Below, in pieces: positions 49,130 through 56,983 of a stretch of 64,000 nucleotides of DNA; position 1 is the first letter of the stretch, and each line of letters begins with the position of its first letter. Under the pieces are notes generated by a model. That model had not been told where the DNA came from. It saw only the letters and a list, made by a program, of their open reading frames with translations, and did no database searches. Source of the stretch: Bacillus sp. T3 (GTDB lineage: Bacteria > Bacillota > Bacilli > Bacillales > Cytobacillaceae); NCBI RefSeq assembly GCF_033449965.1, contig NZ_CP137761.1:3286001-3350000 (forward strand), given 5' to 3'. The position numbers were made by a program, and so were the translations under genes.

Positions 49130-49256
49130 TGATTGGAGTGGAAGGTGCGAAGACTCCTGCGGGAGCAGTGGGACAGGTGAGACCCCGCAAGCGCAAAAGC
49201 GCTGAGGAGGCTCACCGCCCACCCGCGGAAAGCGAAGCACCTGGAACGGAAATGAA
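49130..49256. repeat. Common Bacillaceae GC-rich intergenic repeat
   Basis: The segment from TTGGAGTGGAAGGTGCGAAG to CACCTGGAACGGAAATGAAC is much more GC-rich than its surroundings and matches, from memory, a widespread non-coding repeat of Bacillus genomes. It contains several internal palindromes (ACTCCTGCGGGAG, GCGC...GCGC, GAGGAGGCTC). Confidence 0.65.
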
Positions 49257-49540
49257 CCGGCCGCTTAGCATGACAAAATAAAACTTGCCGAGAAAGATGC
49301 CCTTTCTCGACAAGCTGAAACCTAACTTTTTGTTAGGTTTTTTTTTTTTCAGTGAATATGATTAGTCATGGCTTCTGTGTATGCAACAAATTCGATGAAA
49401 TCTTTTGACGAGTTCATTTTAAATGTAACAAAATACAGAAACAAAGAAATGATTATCAAAGGTAATTATTGGTAAAAATAATTATATTAAAGTATTATTT
49501 TTTCACAGCAGATATGGTGCCATATTTAGGGGGTCTAATA

Positions 49541-50008
49541 ATGATGAAAAAATGGAAAATGTATTTGTTACTTATTTTGCCTTGGTTAACTGTTAGAAGG
49601 CTTGGTACATTCTCTTTTACTCGTTACCTGCCTACTATTATATTTAGTAACTTGGTTGTTGCCCTTATAAGTGAGGTATCACGGGAGTTAAAATGGTGGA
49701 AAGTAAAAAATCCTATTTTTCCAAAATTGGCAACAGATGTTTCATTTGTTTTTGGGCCTTTTACTATCGTTAACTTTTGGATTTTTAAATTAACGTACAA
49801 AAAATTTTGGATATATCTTTTGATTAATATCTTCGCTGATTATTTATTTGCATACCCATTAACAACCTTAGCAGAAAAACTAAAAGTATATAAAATGGTA
49901 AGAATGAGCCGCATGCAACTTTTCCTACTAAGTATTGTTGTAGCAATTTTTAATTACTTGTATCAATACATAATTGTTGAACCACTAAGAAAAGGAAAAT
50001 CATATTGA
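49541..50008 (+). CDS. Multi-pass membrane protein of unknown function
   Basis: A 155-residue protein with four to five hydrophobic helices, beginning MMKKWKMYLLLILPWLTV and ending in a basic tail (EPLRKGKSY). ATG at 49541 follows AGGGGGT by 7 bases; the longer open frame upstream has no ribosome site. It has the size and feel of CBO0543-like proteins such as that at 34809, but the similarity is not certain. Confidence 0.6.
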   Translation: MMKKWKMYLLLILPWLTVRRLGTFSFTRYLPTIIFSNLVVALISEVSRELKWWKVKNPIFPKLATDVSFVFGPFTIVNFWIFKLTYKKFWIYLLINIFADYLFAYPLTTLAEKLKVYKMVRMSRMQLFLLSIVVAIFNYLYQYIIVEPLRKGKSY

Positions 50009-50034
50009 AAGTTGCAAAATTTGAGGTTTCCTGA

Positions 50035-50290
50035 AAGAACTTAAGGTAGCGGACATGAGTTCCGTTATCTTCACCAAAATTGTTGTATTGATAGTTTTAA
50101 CCGTCATCAGAGTCGCTATTTGATAAAACATGGGCATGATTTAGTGGTTTTTATCTAAATAGCGTACCATGTGTCCTCTTAAGTCTTTAATAAAGGGTAA
50201 TTTATCAAAATAAGGTCTTTTATGTCCGTTCAAGCTTTGGTTAGCTTGGACTAATCTGGATTTAGTAAGGTTCAATTTAAACCAAACATT
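50035..50290. repeat. Degenerate GGACAT-type intergenic repeat
   Basis: Non-coding stretch with repeated GCGGACATGAGTTCCGTTAT-like and (inverted) TGTCC/ATGTCCG units, matching the units at 48868-49050 inside the MITE-like element. Such degenerate repeats are common in Bacillus/Neobacillus intergenic regions. No gene seen. Confidence 0.5.
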
Positions 50291-50308
50291 ATCATTTTAT
50301 GGAAAGTT

Positions 50309-50347
50309 AAAAAGGGGCTCGGAATGTGACCATTCCGAACCCCTTTT
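50309..50347 (-). terminator. Terminator of the beta-glucoside PTS operon
   Basis: AAAAGGGGCTCGGAATG-TGAC-CATTCCGAACCCCTTTT, a long stem with A/T flanks, 10 bases past the IIA stop. Confidence 0.88.
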
Positions 50348-50356
50348 GTTATCTAA

Positions 50357-50686
50357 TTACTTATCAAATTTCTTATAGATTTCAATCATTTCTTTTACTA
50401 ATTCAGAAATCGTTTCTGCACTCATTAATTGATCTTCAGCGTGCATTAAGATAAGTGAAACATGTAGCTTATCTCCGCTTGCTTCTTTTTGAATTAATTG
50501 TGAGTGAACTTTATGTCCTTCTACAAAGTATTGTTTTGCTTCTTGAAGCTTTTCTTCTGCTAAAGAATAGTCACCTTCTTTAGCGGCATAAAGAGCCTCC
50601 ATTACCGTGCTTTTTGCCATACCCACATTACTAATAATTGTAAAACCGATCATATCCATATCTAATTCAACCATTTCTTCCACCAC
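50357..50686 (-). CDS. PTS lactose/cellobiose-type IIA component
   Basis: A 109-residue helical IIA of the Lac family. The phosphorylated His82 lies in LMHAEDQLMSA. It takes phosphate from HPr and passes it to the IIB at 53616. Last gene in the operon IIB-IIC-GH1-IIA. LicA/CelC-type. Confidence 0.92.
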   Translation of the reverse strand: MVEEMVELDMDMIGFTIISNVGMAKSTVMEALYAAKEGDYSLAEEKLQEAKQYFVEGHKVHSQLIQKEASGDKLHVSLILMHAEDQLMSAETISELVKEMIEIYKKFDK

Positions 50687-50728
50687 TTTCTTTCACTCCT
50701 TTTTATATATCAAAAGTTCCTATGATTT

Positions 50729-52150
50729 TTATTTTTTTACTAATTTTGTTGATTCTGGAAGCTTATTTTCCCTAATTAATTCTTGATACCAATAGAAGCT
50801 TTTCTTCGGAATTCGTTTCATATCTAATAAGTCAAAGTCTTCTCTATTTACATAGATAAAGCCATATCGTTTTCTAAAACCTTCATGTGTACTAACTAGG
50901 TCAATAGCAGACCAAGGACTATATCCAAACACCTCTACACCATCTGTAATGGCTAATTGAATTTCCTTAATATGATCCTGATAAAATTGAATGCGAACAT
51001 CATCATTAATTTCGCCGTTTTCATCAAGACTTTCATATAATCCAATCCCATTCTCTGTTACGATCAATGGTAATTGGTATCGGTCGTAAATCTGTCTCAT
51101 TGTAATTCGGAAACCGACAGGATCAATTGCCCAACCAAACGGCGTTTCAGCAAGATTTGAATTGTATTCACCTTGATATACACCAGGTTCACTAATGACT
51201 TTTTGCTGGTCAACCTTATCTGTTTTTACTGATGCATGTGGGTCAGATTCTGATACCGTCATAGAATTATAATAGTTAAAAGCAATGAAATCCGGTTTCG
51301 CAGCTTTTAATGTATCCATATCTCCCGCTTCGATATTTGGAAGAGCATTGCGTTCTTCTAAATAAGACCATGCAGTAGGGTTGTAAATACCTTTGCAAGC
51401 TGCATCTAAATACAACCAATTACGGATAGCAGTCCAGTTTTCAGCTGCTAGTGAATCCTCTGGTTTACTTGTCGCAGGATACACGTTCGCAATATTAGGT
51501 GCAGGTCCGATTTTAGCGTTCGGCAACATTTTGTGACATAGAATCATCGCTTCCGCTTGTGATAATAGCATATGGTGATTTTGTTGGTAAATTTCTTGTA
51601 GACCGTTGGTTGTAGAAGTTCCTAATAAGTTACCATGTAAAATCATCATGTTCTGCTCATTAATAGTTAGCCAATATTTTACGCGGTCTCCATAGTTTTC
51701 AAATAAAACCTTTGAAAAGTTTTTAAAATCTTCGATAATGGAACGATTAGTCCAACCGCCTTCTTCTGCTAAAGCTAAAGGTAAATCGAAATGGAACATG
51801 GTCACAATCGGCTCAATGTTATATTTCAATAGTTCATTGATCAAACGATTATAAAATTCTATTCCCTTTGGATTTACCTCTCCTCTTCCTTCAGGAATAA
51901 CACGTGACCAAGCGATTGAGAACCGGTAGGCCTTTAAACCCATTTCCGCAAACAATCTCACATCTTCTTCCATATGATGATAATGATCGCTAGTTACTTT
52001 AAAGTCTGTTGTATTTTCAGGTGGAGTTAATACATCTTGTGTAGAAGGCCCTTTACCATCTAAGTCCCATGCTCCCTCTACTTGGTATGCCGAGGTAGAA
52101 GCACTCCATAAAAATTGTTTGGGAAATGATTTTAATTCTTTATGATACAT
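50729..52150 (-). CDS. 6-phospho-beta-glucosidase, GH1
   Basis: A 473-residue GH1 enzyme that splits the phosphorylated beta-glucosides imported by the PTS. The acid/base Glu is in LTINEQNM and the nucleophile in IVTENGIGLYE; the N-terminal FLWSASTSAYQVEGAW is typical. Normal length, cytoplasmic. An intergenic hairpin (52208-52254) separates it from the IIC gene. A second phospho-glucosidase, of GH4, is encoded at 56984. Confidence 0.94.
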   Translation of the reverse strand: MYHKELKSFPKQFLWSASTSAYQVEGAWDLDGKGPSTQDVLTPPENTTDFKVTSDHYHHMEEDVRLFAEMGLKAYRFSIAWSRVIPEGRGEVNPKGIEFYNRLINELLKYNIEPIVTMFHFDLPLALAEEGGWTNRSIIEDFKNFSKVLFENYGDRVKYWLTINEQNMMILHGNLLGTSTTNGLQEIYQQNHHMLLSQAEAMILCHKMLPNAKIGPAPNIANVYPATSKPEDSLAAENWTAIRNWLYLDAACKGIYNPTAWSYLEERNALPNIEAGDMDTLKAAKPDFIAFNYYNSMTVSESDPHASVKTDKVDQQKVISEPGVYQGEYNSNLAETPFGWAIDPVGFRITMRQIYDRYQLPLIVTENGIGLYESLDENGEINDDVRIQFYQDHIKEIQLAITDGVEVFGYSPWSAIDLVSTHEGFRKRYGFIYVNREDFDLLDMKRIPKKSFYWYQELIRENKLPESTKLVKK

Positions 52151-52207
52151 AAGTATATGCCCCTTTAAAAAACAGTTTTTAAAAGTTTCAATGTTTTCTA
52201 TAATGGA

Positions 52208-52254
52208 AAAGGAATTCGCAACCAGGTTAATACTCTCTGGTTGCGATTCCTTTT
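52208..52254. terminator. Intra-operon hairpin between IIC and GH1 genes
   Basis: CGCAACCAG and CTGGTTGCG with GAATTC/GATTCC extension; T-rich on both sides. Could reduce transcription of the downstream genes or protect the 3' end of the IIC message. Confidence 0.6.
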
Positions 52255-52289
52255 GTTCTCATTACATTTTCAATCATAAAAGCAAGTTC

Positions 52290-53576
52290 TTAAGCAACTT
52301 CTTGTTCTTGCTCTTGTTTTAACGCCATACGGTCTACTGATTTAAAGAATGGATAGTAAATCGCCGCCGAGATGGCAATTTGGACAATATTCAATACCGC
52401 GCCTTTCCAACCACTTAAAAGGAATCCAGCAATAACTGGTGGAGTTGTCCAAGGAAGGTTTGTTCCGTTTGTTAACGGTACTAAACCAGATGACATTGCG
52501 AAATATCCTACGATCGCCATTACTAATGGAGTAATGATAAATGGAATAATCATAATTGGGTTTAGTACGATTGGTAGACCAAAAATGATTGGTTCATTGA
52601 TCCCGAAGATTCCAGGTCCAATCGCTAATTTACCTAATGCTTTGTATTGACTAGATTTTGCAGTAGTTAATAGTAAGATTGCTAGACCAAATGTACTTCC
52701 AAATCCACCAAGTTTCATAAAGTTTGAATAGAATTGGTAGTTCATGATGTGTGGAATTGTATCTCCAGCTGCAAAAGCTGCAGCATTTTCAGCTGTTAAT
52801 GCTAACCAGATTGGCTGCATTACGCCACCGACTACGTTAGAACCGTGAATACCAAATGACCAAAGTAAAGCCTCAAATACAGTAACGACAAGTGTTGCTG
52901 GTAGAGTAGCTCCTAAAGCTGTTAATGGTACTTGTAAATAGTGGAAAATGAAATCTTGTACAGTTCCTAAATCTGTGAATGAGAATACGATACGAACTAG
53001 ATTGAATACAATGATAACGAATAATGCTGGAATAAGTGCTGAAAACGAACGGGATACATTCTCTGGAACAGAGTCAGGCATTTTGATCTTCCAGCCTTTT
53101 TTATCCACAAAACGCACGATTTCGACTGCAAGTACAGTTCCGATCATTCCTAAGAACAATCCGCTTGCACTAAAGTTTGAAGCCGGAATACCGAAGCCAC
53201 CATCTTTTAACTCAGCAAACGGAGTTAGGATTAAAAACGCTACAAGTGCTGATGTGATAGCAGAAATACTATCTAATCCATAGGTTCTTGCAAGGCTTCG
53301 TGCCATTGAAACGATTACGTACAGTGTCATTACATTCATGGTTACGTCATACGGTACCGTAAAGTAACTTGACCAGTTTTTCCCTAAGATCGATGCCATG
53401 AATTCTGGATAACCGGTAATCGGAAGGTTACCGAGTAGTAAAAAGACAGAACCGATAATTAACAGAGACATTACACCGAAGAAACCATCTTTGATAGCCG
53501 TAATATAACGGTTGCTATCTAGCTTTATTGCAAAAGGTGCCATTTTACTTTCTAAGATTTCAAGGAATTTATTCAT
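52290..53576 (-). CDS. PTS lactose/cellobiose-type IIC permease
   Basis: A 428-residue membrane permease of the Lac-type EIIC family (CelB/LicC). Hydrophobic segments throughout; the signature GIFGINEPIIFGLPIVLNP is present near residue 330. Carries beta-glucosides or cellobiose inward with phosphorylation by IIB. Ends 140 bases before the GH1 gene. Confidence 0.93.
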   Translation of the reverse strand: MNKFLEILESKMAPFAIKLDSNRYITAIKDGFFGVMSLLIIGSVFLLLGNLPITGYPEFMASILGKNWSSYFTVPYDVTMNVMTLYVIVSMARSLARTYGLDSISAITSALVAFLILTPFAELKDGGFGIPASNFSASGLFLGMIGTVLAVEIVRFVDKKGWKIKMPDSVPENVSRSFSALIPALFVIIVFNLVRIVFSFTDLGTVQDFIFHYLQVPLTALGATLPATLVVTVFEALLWSFGIHGSNVVGGVMQPIWLALTAENAAAFAAGDTIPHIMNYQFYSNFMKLGGFGSTFGLAILLLTTAKSSQYKALGKLAIGPGIFGINEPIIFGLPIVLNPIMIIPFIITPLVMAIVGYFAMSSGLVPLTNGTNLPWTTPPVIAGFLLSGWKGAVLNIVQIAISAAIYYPFFKSVDRMALKQEQEQEVA

Positions 53577-53615
53577 ATGCTCCCTCTTCCCTTTTTTGAT
53601 GGATTTTTTTATAGA

Positions 53616-53933
53616 TTATTTATTATCTATTAAAGTAATCGCTTGTTCTAAAACTTTTTCGCCATTCATCATTCCGTAATATTGCATGTTGATTGAATCG
53701 ATTGGAATGTTTTTGCTTGCACATTTTGGTTCGAATTGTTTTTTCATGAATTTCACTTGAGGTCCAAGTAACACTACATCAATGTCTTTCTTTTCAAGAG
53801 TGCCATCAAATTCTGATGCAGAAATGGCAAAGATGTCAGCTTCAGTTCCTTTTGTTTCAGCTGCTTTTCTCATTTTTGTTACCAATAGGCTTGTACTCAT
53901 TCCTGCTGCACATACTAACATGATTGTTTTCAT
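53616..53933 (-). CDS. PTS lactose/cellobiose-type IIB component
   Basis: A 105-residue IIB with the phosphocysteine Cys8 in LVCAAGMSTSLL. First gene of the operon. AGGAGGA lies 8 bases before the ATG. Upstream are a cre-like site and a 22-base palindrome. Confidence 0.93.
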   Translation of the reverse strand: MKTIMLVCAAGMSTSLLVTKMRKAAETKGTEADIFAISASEFDGTLEKKDIDVVLLGPQVKFMKKQFEPKCASKNIPIDSINMQYYGMMNGEKVLEQAITLIDNK

Positions 53934-53989
53934 ATCTATTTCCTCCTAGTGGGTTGTTGTGTTTGTATTACCTTATGTCCTTATTGTAG

Positions 53990-54004
53990 TTTGAAAGCGG
54001 TTTA
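53990..54004. promoter_or_regulatory. Catabolite-responsive (cre) element
   Basis: TTTGAAAGCGGTTTA resembles the CcpA consensus TGAAARCGNTTWCA. Located 57 bases before the IIB gene start, consistent with glucose repression of the PTS operon. Confidence 0.55.
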
Positions 54005-54019
54005 GTTTAAATCGAAGCT

Positions 54020-54041
54020 TTTTCCGTTATGCAACGGAAAA
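54020..54041. promoter_or_regulatory. Palindromic operator, PTS operon copy
   Basis: TTTTCCGTT-ATGC-AACGGAAAA, a 9-4-9 palindrome. An identical arm pair with another loop is at 56695-56716. Probably bound by the LicR-like activator encoded next to it. Confidence 0.75.
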
Positions 54042-54083
54042 GATTACTTTGCCACAAAAACAAAATTAATATACAGAAAAAAA

Positions 54084-54110
54084 CCGACTACATAATCGTA
54101 ATCGGCTTTT
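54084..54110 (-). terminator. Terminator of the LicR-like gene
   Basis: Minus strand CCGATTAC-GATTAT-GTAGTCGG followed by TTTTTTT. Confidence 0.7.
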
Positions 54111-54115
54111 GGCTA

Positions 54116-56041
54116 CTACTTTCCATTAAGTAGCTTTATTATTTCTGGGACGGATTGACTCTTGATAATTTTTTGTACAATTGTTTTATTTTCAATTACT
54201 TTAATGAGTTTCTCATACATATTATCAAGATTCCCTTTTGGACCTTTTTGAATATTTAATAAGCAAATTAATTGAACCATTTGATTATCTTGCCATTGAA
54301 TTGGAGACTTAAGCGTACAAACCGTCCAAAAGGTTTCATCCGTCACTGGCACGATTGGATGAGGAATAGCGACCAGATTCCCGAAGCTAGTTGGAGCTAA
54401 TACCTCTCTTTCTAAAACCAGTTTTTCGTAGTCTCTAGGCACTAGCCCTTGCTTTAATAATTCATTACACATGAACGATAGTACACTTTCTTTACTGACC
54501 AATTCTTGATGAATGAATACTCGTGAAGGATCCAAATAATCAGATAAGCTGTCTTGTTTTCCAGAATTCAAACAAGACTTTATTTGATCAATATCCTCTT
54601 CACCTAAAAACGTATTCACTACTTTGATTGGGATCCCTAAATCTTCTTTAATTGGTATGGTACTAATAATAAAATCAATAGAAGATAAATCGTAGCTGGA
54701 TAGCTTATAGTAATTGATGGAATCTATAATCTCCAGCTCGTTCTCGAATAAATTCTTTATCCGGTAATAAAGTAATTTAGCACTTCCAACTCCTGAAGCA
54801 CATACGACAATTACCCTTTTTACTCTCTTTTGCATACTTTTCATTCGTTCTAGTGCGACCCCGATATGCAATGCAATATAAGCGATTTCATGCTCGCCTG
54901 GTTCAATCGATAAATACTCTTCAATACATTTACTAGCAATGACCGCCCCTTGAAAAGCGCTTGGATACTTAATCTTAATTTCCTGTAAAAGCGGATTTCT
55001 AATATTCATTTTATATCTTAACCGGTTCATTGCAGGTCGAATATGAAGCGTCAAAGCTTGAATGAATTCAATATCATCTTGGAAATCCCAATTCAATTCA
55101 GACTTCAATCGATCCAGCATACATTGAACAATGCTACCTACTTCATCAAACTCACTAAATTCAGTAAGTTCCTTTTTTTGTAATAGTTTTGTTCCTAACA
55201 GATGGACAATAATATAATCAATTTCCGATTCAGGAAAACTGAGCCCCGTAATATTTTGAACCTCTTCAACAATTTCTTTTGCAACAAAGGTTTCAAAAGG
55301 ATATTCTTTTAAAAATTGTTCCTTTAGATGCTCAATAATAAAACCTTCCTCAATTCTTTTGCAGGCGATAGCGATGTGAGTAGCTAAGTTTTCAAGTGAA
55401 ATATCAGAAATTTCAATTTTGAATCCATCTACTTTTTTAATAATAATTTCTTTAATCTTTTTAATGATATCTTGATCAAACAAGTGAATGGAACCTGGAT
55501 CGACACTTAAATCATCGTTTCGTGCAATAATATTATTGGATAAACATAGCCTTTTCATATATTCGTCCCCTTCAACATGTATTCCATAGTGAGGACGATT
55601 GGCTAATTTTAAATTATATTTTGCTAAAATTGGCCGAACAATTTTCAAATCATTTTGGATAGTTGATTTGGATACAAACATTTCATCTTCTAAATTTTCA
55701 ACCTTTATCGGTTGTTTTTCTAATAAAAGTCGCTTTAATAAATAAACGACTCGTTCATCTAGATTGGAAAAATTATTTGCCGGTTTCCCCTGCTTTTCTT
55801 GAATCAACTTACTGAATTCTTCCAAAAACAAAGAATGATCAAGAACCTGTAGTTGATATCCCTTTCCTCGACAAGAATCAATGGCAACCCCTAATTTATC
55901 GCAATCCTCTTGTATCAATTTAATTTCATTTCGAACAGTTCGGTCACTAACATCTAATTCTTTGGCAATCCATTCAGCCGGTACTGGTTCCTTTGTTTTA
56001 CCCAAAAATAAAAGAATATCGATTTGTCTTTTCGAGAACAT
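54116..56041 (-). CDS. licR: PRD-containing transcriptional activator, LicR/MtlR type
   Basis: A 641-residue activator. Two N-terminal HTH regions (about 1-160; IDILLFLGKTKEPVPAEWIAKELDVSDRTVRNEI), two PRDs (about 190-400; HIAIACKRIEEG, HLLGTK, HIRPAMNRLRY and HIGVALERM supply regulatory His), an EIIB-like domain (VVCASGVGSAKLL, Cys) and an EIIA-like domain (AIPHPI). The PTS components phosphorylate these His/Cys to tune activity. It lies upstream of the IIB gene in the same orientation, with its own transcript and terminator. It is likely the activator of both palindrome-marked promoters. Confidence 0.88.
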   Translation of the reverse strand: MFSKRQIDILLFLGKTKEPVPAEWIAKELDVSDRTVRNEIKLIQEDCDKLGVAIDSCRGKGYQLQVLDHSLFLEEFSKLIQEKQGKPANNFSNLDERVVYLLKRLLLEKQPIKVENLEDEMFVSKSTIQNDLKIVRPILAKYNLKLANRPHYGIHVEGDEYMKRLCLSNNIIARNDDLSVDPGSIHLFDQDIIKKIKEIIIKKVDGFKIEISDISLENLATHIAIACKRIEEGFIIEHLKEQFLKEYPFETFVAKEIVEEVQNITGLSFPESEIDYIIVHLLGTKLLQKKELTEFSEFDEVGSIVQCMLDRLKSELNWDFQDDIEFIQALTLHIRPAMNRLRYKMNIRNPLLQEIKIKYPSAFQGAVIASKCIEEYLSIEPGEHEIAYIALHIGVALERMKSMQKRVKRVIVVCASGVGSAKLLYYRIKNLFENELEIIDSINYYKLSSYDLSSIDFIISTIPIKEDLGIPIKVVNTFLGEEDIDQIKSCLNSGKQDSLSDYLDPSRVFIHQELVSKESVLSFMCNELLKQGLVPRDYEKLVLEREVLAPTSFGNLVAIPHPIVPVTDETFWTVCTLKSPIQWQDNQMVQLICLLNIQKGPKGNLDNMYEKLIKVIENKTIVQKIIKSQSVPEIIKLLNGK

Positions 56042-56186
56042 ACATATTCCTCATTTCTTACATTTCAAATCTTTTAAGAATATTTTTATAATATAACATT
56101 TATTATCTTTAAGGGTATATGTAAATATTATTAACCCAATCATTTTTTTTAGTTTTATAAAATAAAGCCATTAAAAAAACAAAAAA

Positions 56187-56206
56187 AAATCCCCTAAGGG
56201 AAATTT
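56187..56206 (-). terminator. Terminator after the SemiSWEET gene
   Basis: Minus strand TTTCCCTTAGGGGAT followed by TTTTTTTT. Confidence 0.6.
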
Positions 56207-56302
56207 TTTATAGACTGGAACCTACTCTCTTTTTCGACCTTGTTTAAAGGATCAGAAAATTGCGATTCCCCATCATTCCTTTTAATTAAAAACTCACATG
56301 AA

Positions 56303-56659
56303 TTAATTCAACATTCCACTTTCATTTGGCTTAGCTTTCATACTGCTCTTAATTTTATAGGTTAAGATGATAGAAGCAAATATTAGTGTAATCGCATTAG
56401 CAAATATGATTGCATTCAATTGAGCTATAAGTCCATAGATTGTCCATAACGCAACACCAATCGTAAACGATAAATACATGCCAAGCGAAATCCCATCAGT
56501 GTTTTTTGTCTTAATTACCATGATAGCTTGCGGAATAAATGAAGCCGTTGTTAATAGTGCAGCGATGTAACCTAGAATAGCGATCAAAGGTTTCCCTCCT
56601 AATATATTATTGATAAAATTGGTATACCTTTTTTCTTTAGTCAATTCTTCCTCATTCAT
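56303..56659 (-). CDS. SemiSWEET-type sugar transporter (PQ-loop family)
   Basis: A 118-residue protein with three membrane helices and the PQ-loop LTTASFIPQAIMVIKTKNTDG, followed by LGMYLSFTIGVALWTIYG, the SemiSWEET pattern. These proteins work as dimers that let sugars diffuse. The N-terminal tail (MNEEELTKEKRYTNFINN) is longer than usual. The start at 56659 has GGAG 7 bases upstream. The operator at 56695-56716 lies 36 bases before it, so it is probably induced along with the PTS. Confidence 0.85.
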   Translation of the reverse strand: MNEEELTKEKRYTNFINNILGGKPLIAILGYIAALLTTASFIPQAIMVIKTKNTDGISLGMYLSFTIGVALWTIYGLIAQLNAIIFANAITLIFASIILTYKIKSSMKAKPNESGMLN

Positions 56660-56694
56660 GATAAACTCCAAGTGAAATTAATTAAATATATTTA

Positions 56695-56716
56695 TTTTCC
56701 GTTGTTCAACGGAAAA
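56695..56716. promoter_or_regulatory. Palindromic operator between SemiSWEET and GH4 genes
   Basis: TTTTCCGTT-GTTC-AACGGAAAA, same arms as the palindrome at 54020-54041. It sits between divergent genes and may control one or both. Confidence 0.75.
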
Positions 56717-56983
56717 ATTTTATGCAAAGGTGAAGAGCTGTCGGTATTTTTACTATCCTTCTTATAATCGGTTCATTTTATAAGGTAATGAGTGAACAAG
56801 CAATTTATGAAACACTACGTATCATAAATGTAACAAATCTCATTCATCGTCATCTGTTACTAAATCCACCCATTCTATTTACCAATCCGTTTATTCGGAT
56901 GTACACTTTCATCAAGCGAGATAAACGTTTTGATTTTTATCATCCTGCAAGATTTGCTTTTTAAACAACCGGAGGTGTCCATA

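Larger units (their letters stand above)
48787..49338. mobile_element. MITE-like element inserted at an LCP-gene terminator
   Basis: A 510-base segment (48808-49317) ends in imperfect inverted repeats, CAGGCTGTCGAGAAA on the left and the complement of CAGCTTGTCGAGAAA on the right (13 of 15 match). Exactly outside lie two copies of a 21-base direct repeat (48787-48807 and 49318-49338), containing the terminator stem ACCTAAC-TTTTT-GTTAGGT. There is no transposase gene inside. It looks like a non-autonomous element that duplicated the host terminator. The interior holds GGACAT-type repeats and the Bacillaceae repeat at 49130-49256. Confidence 0.65.
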
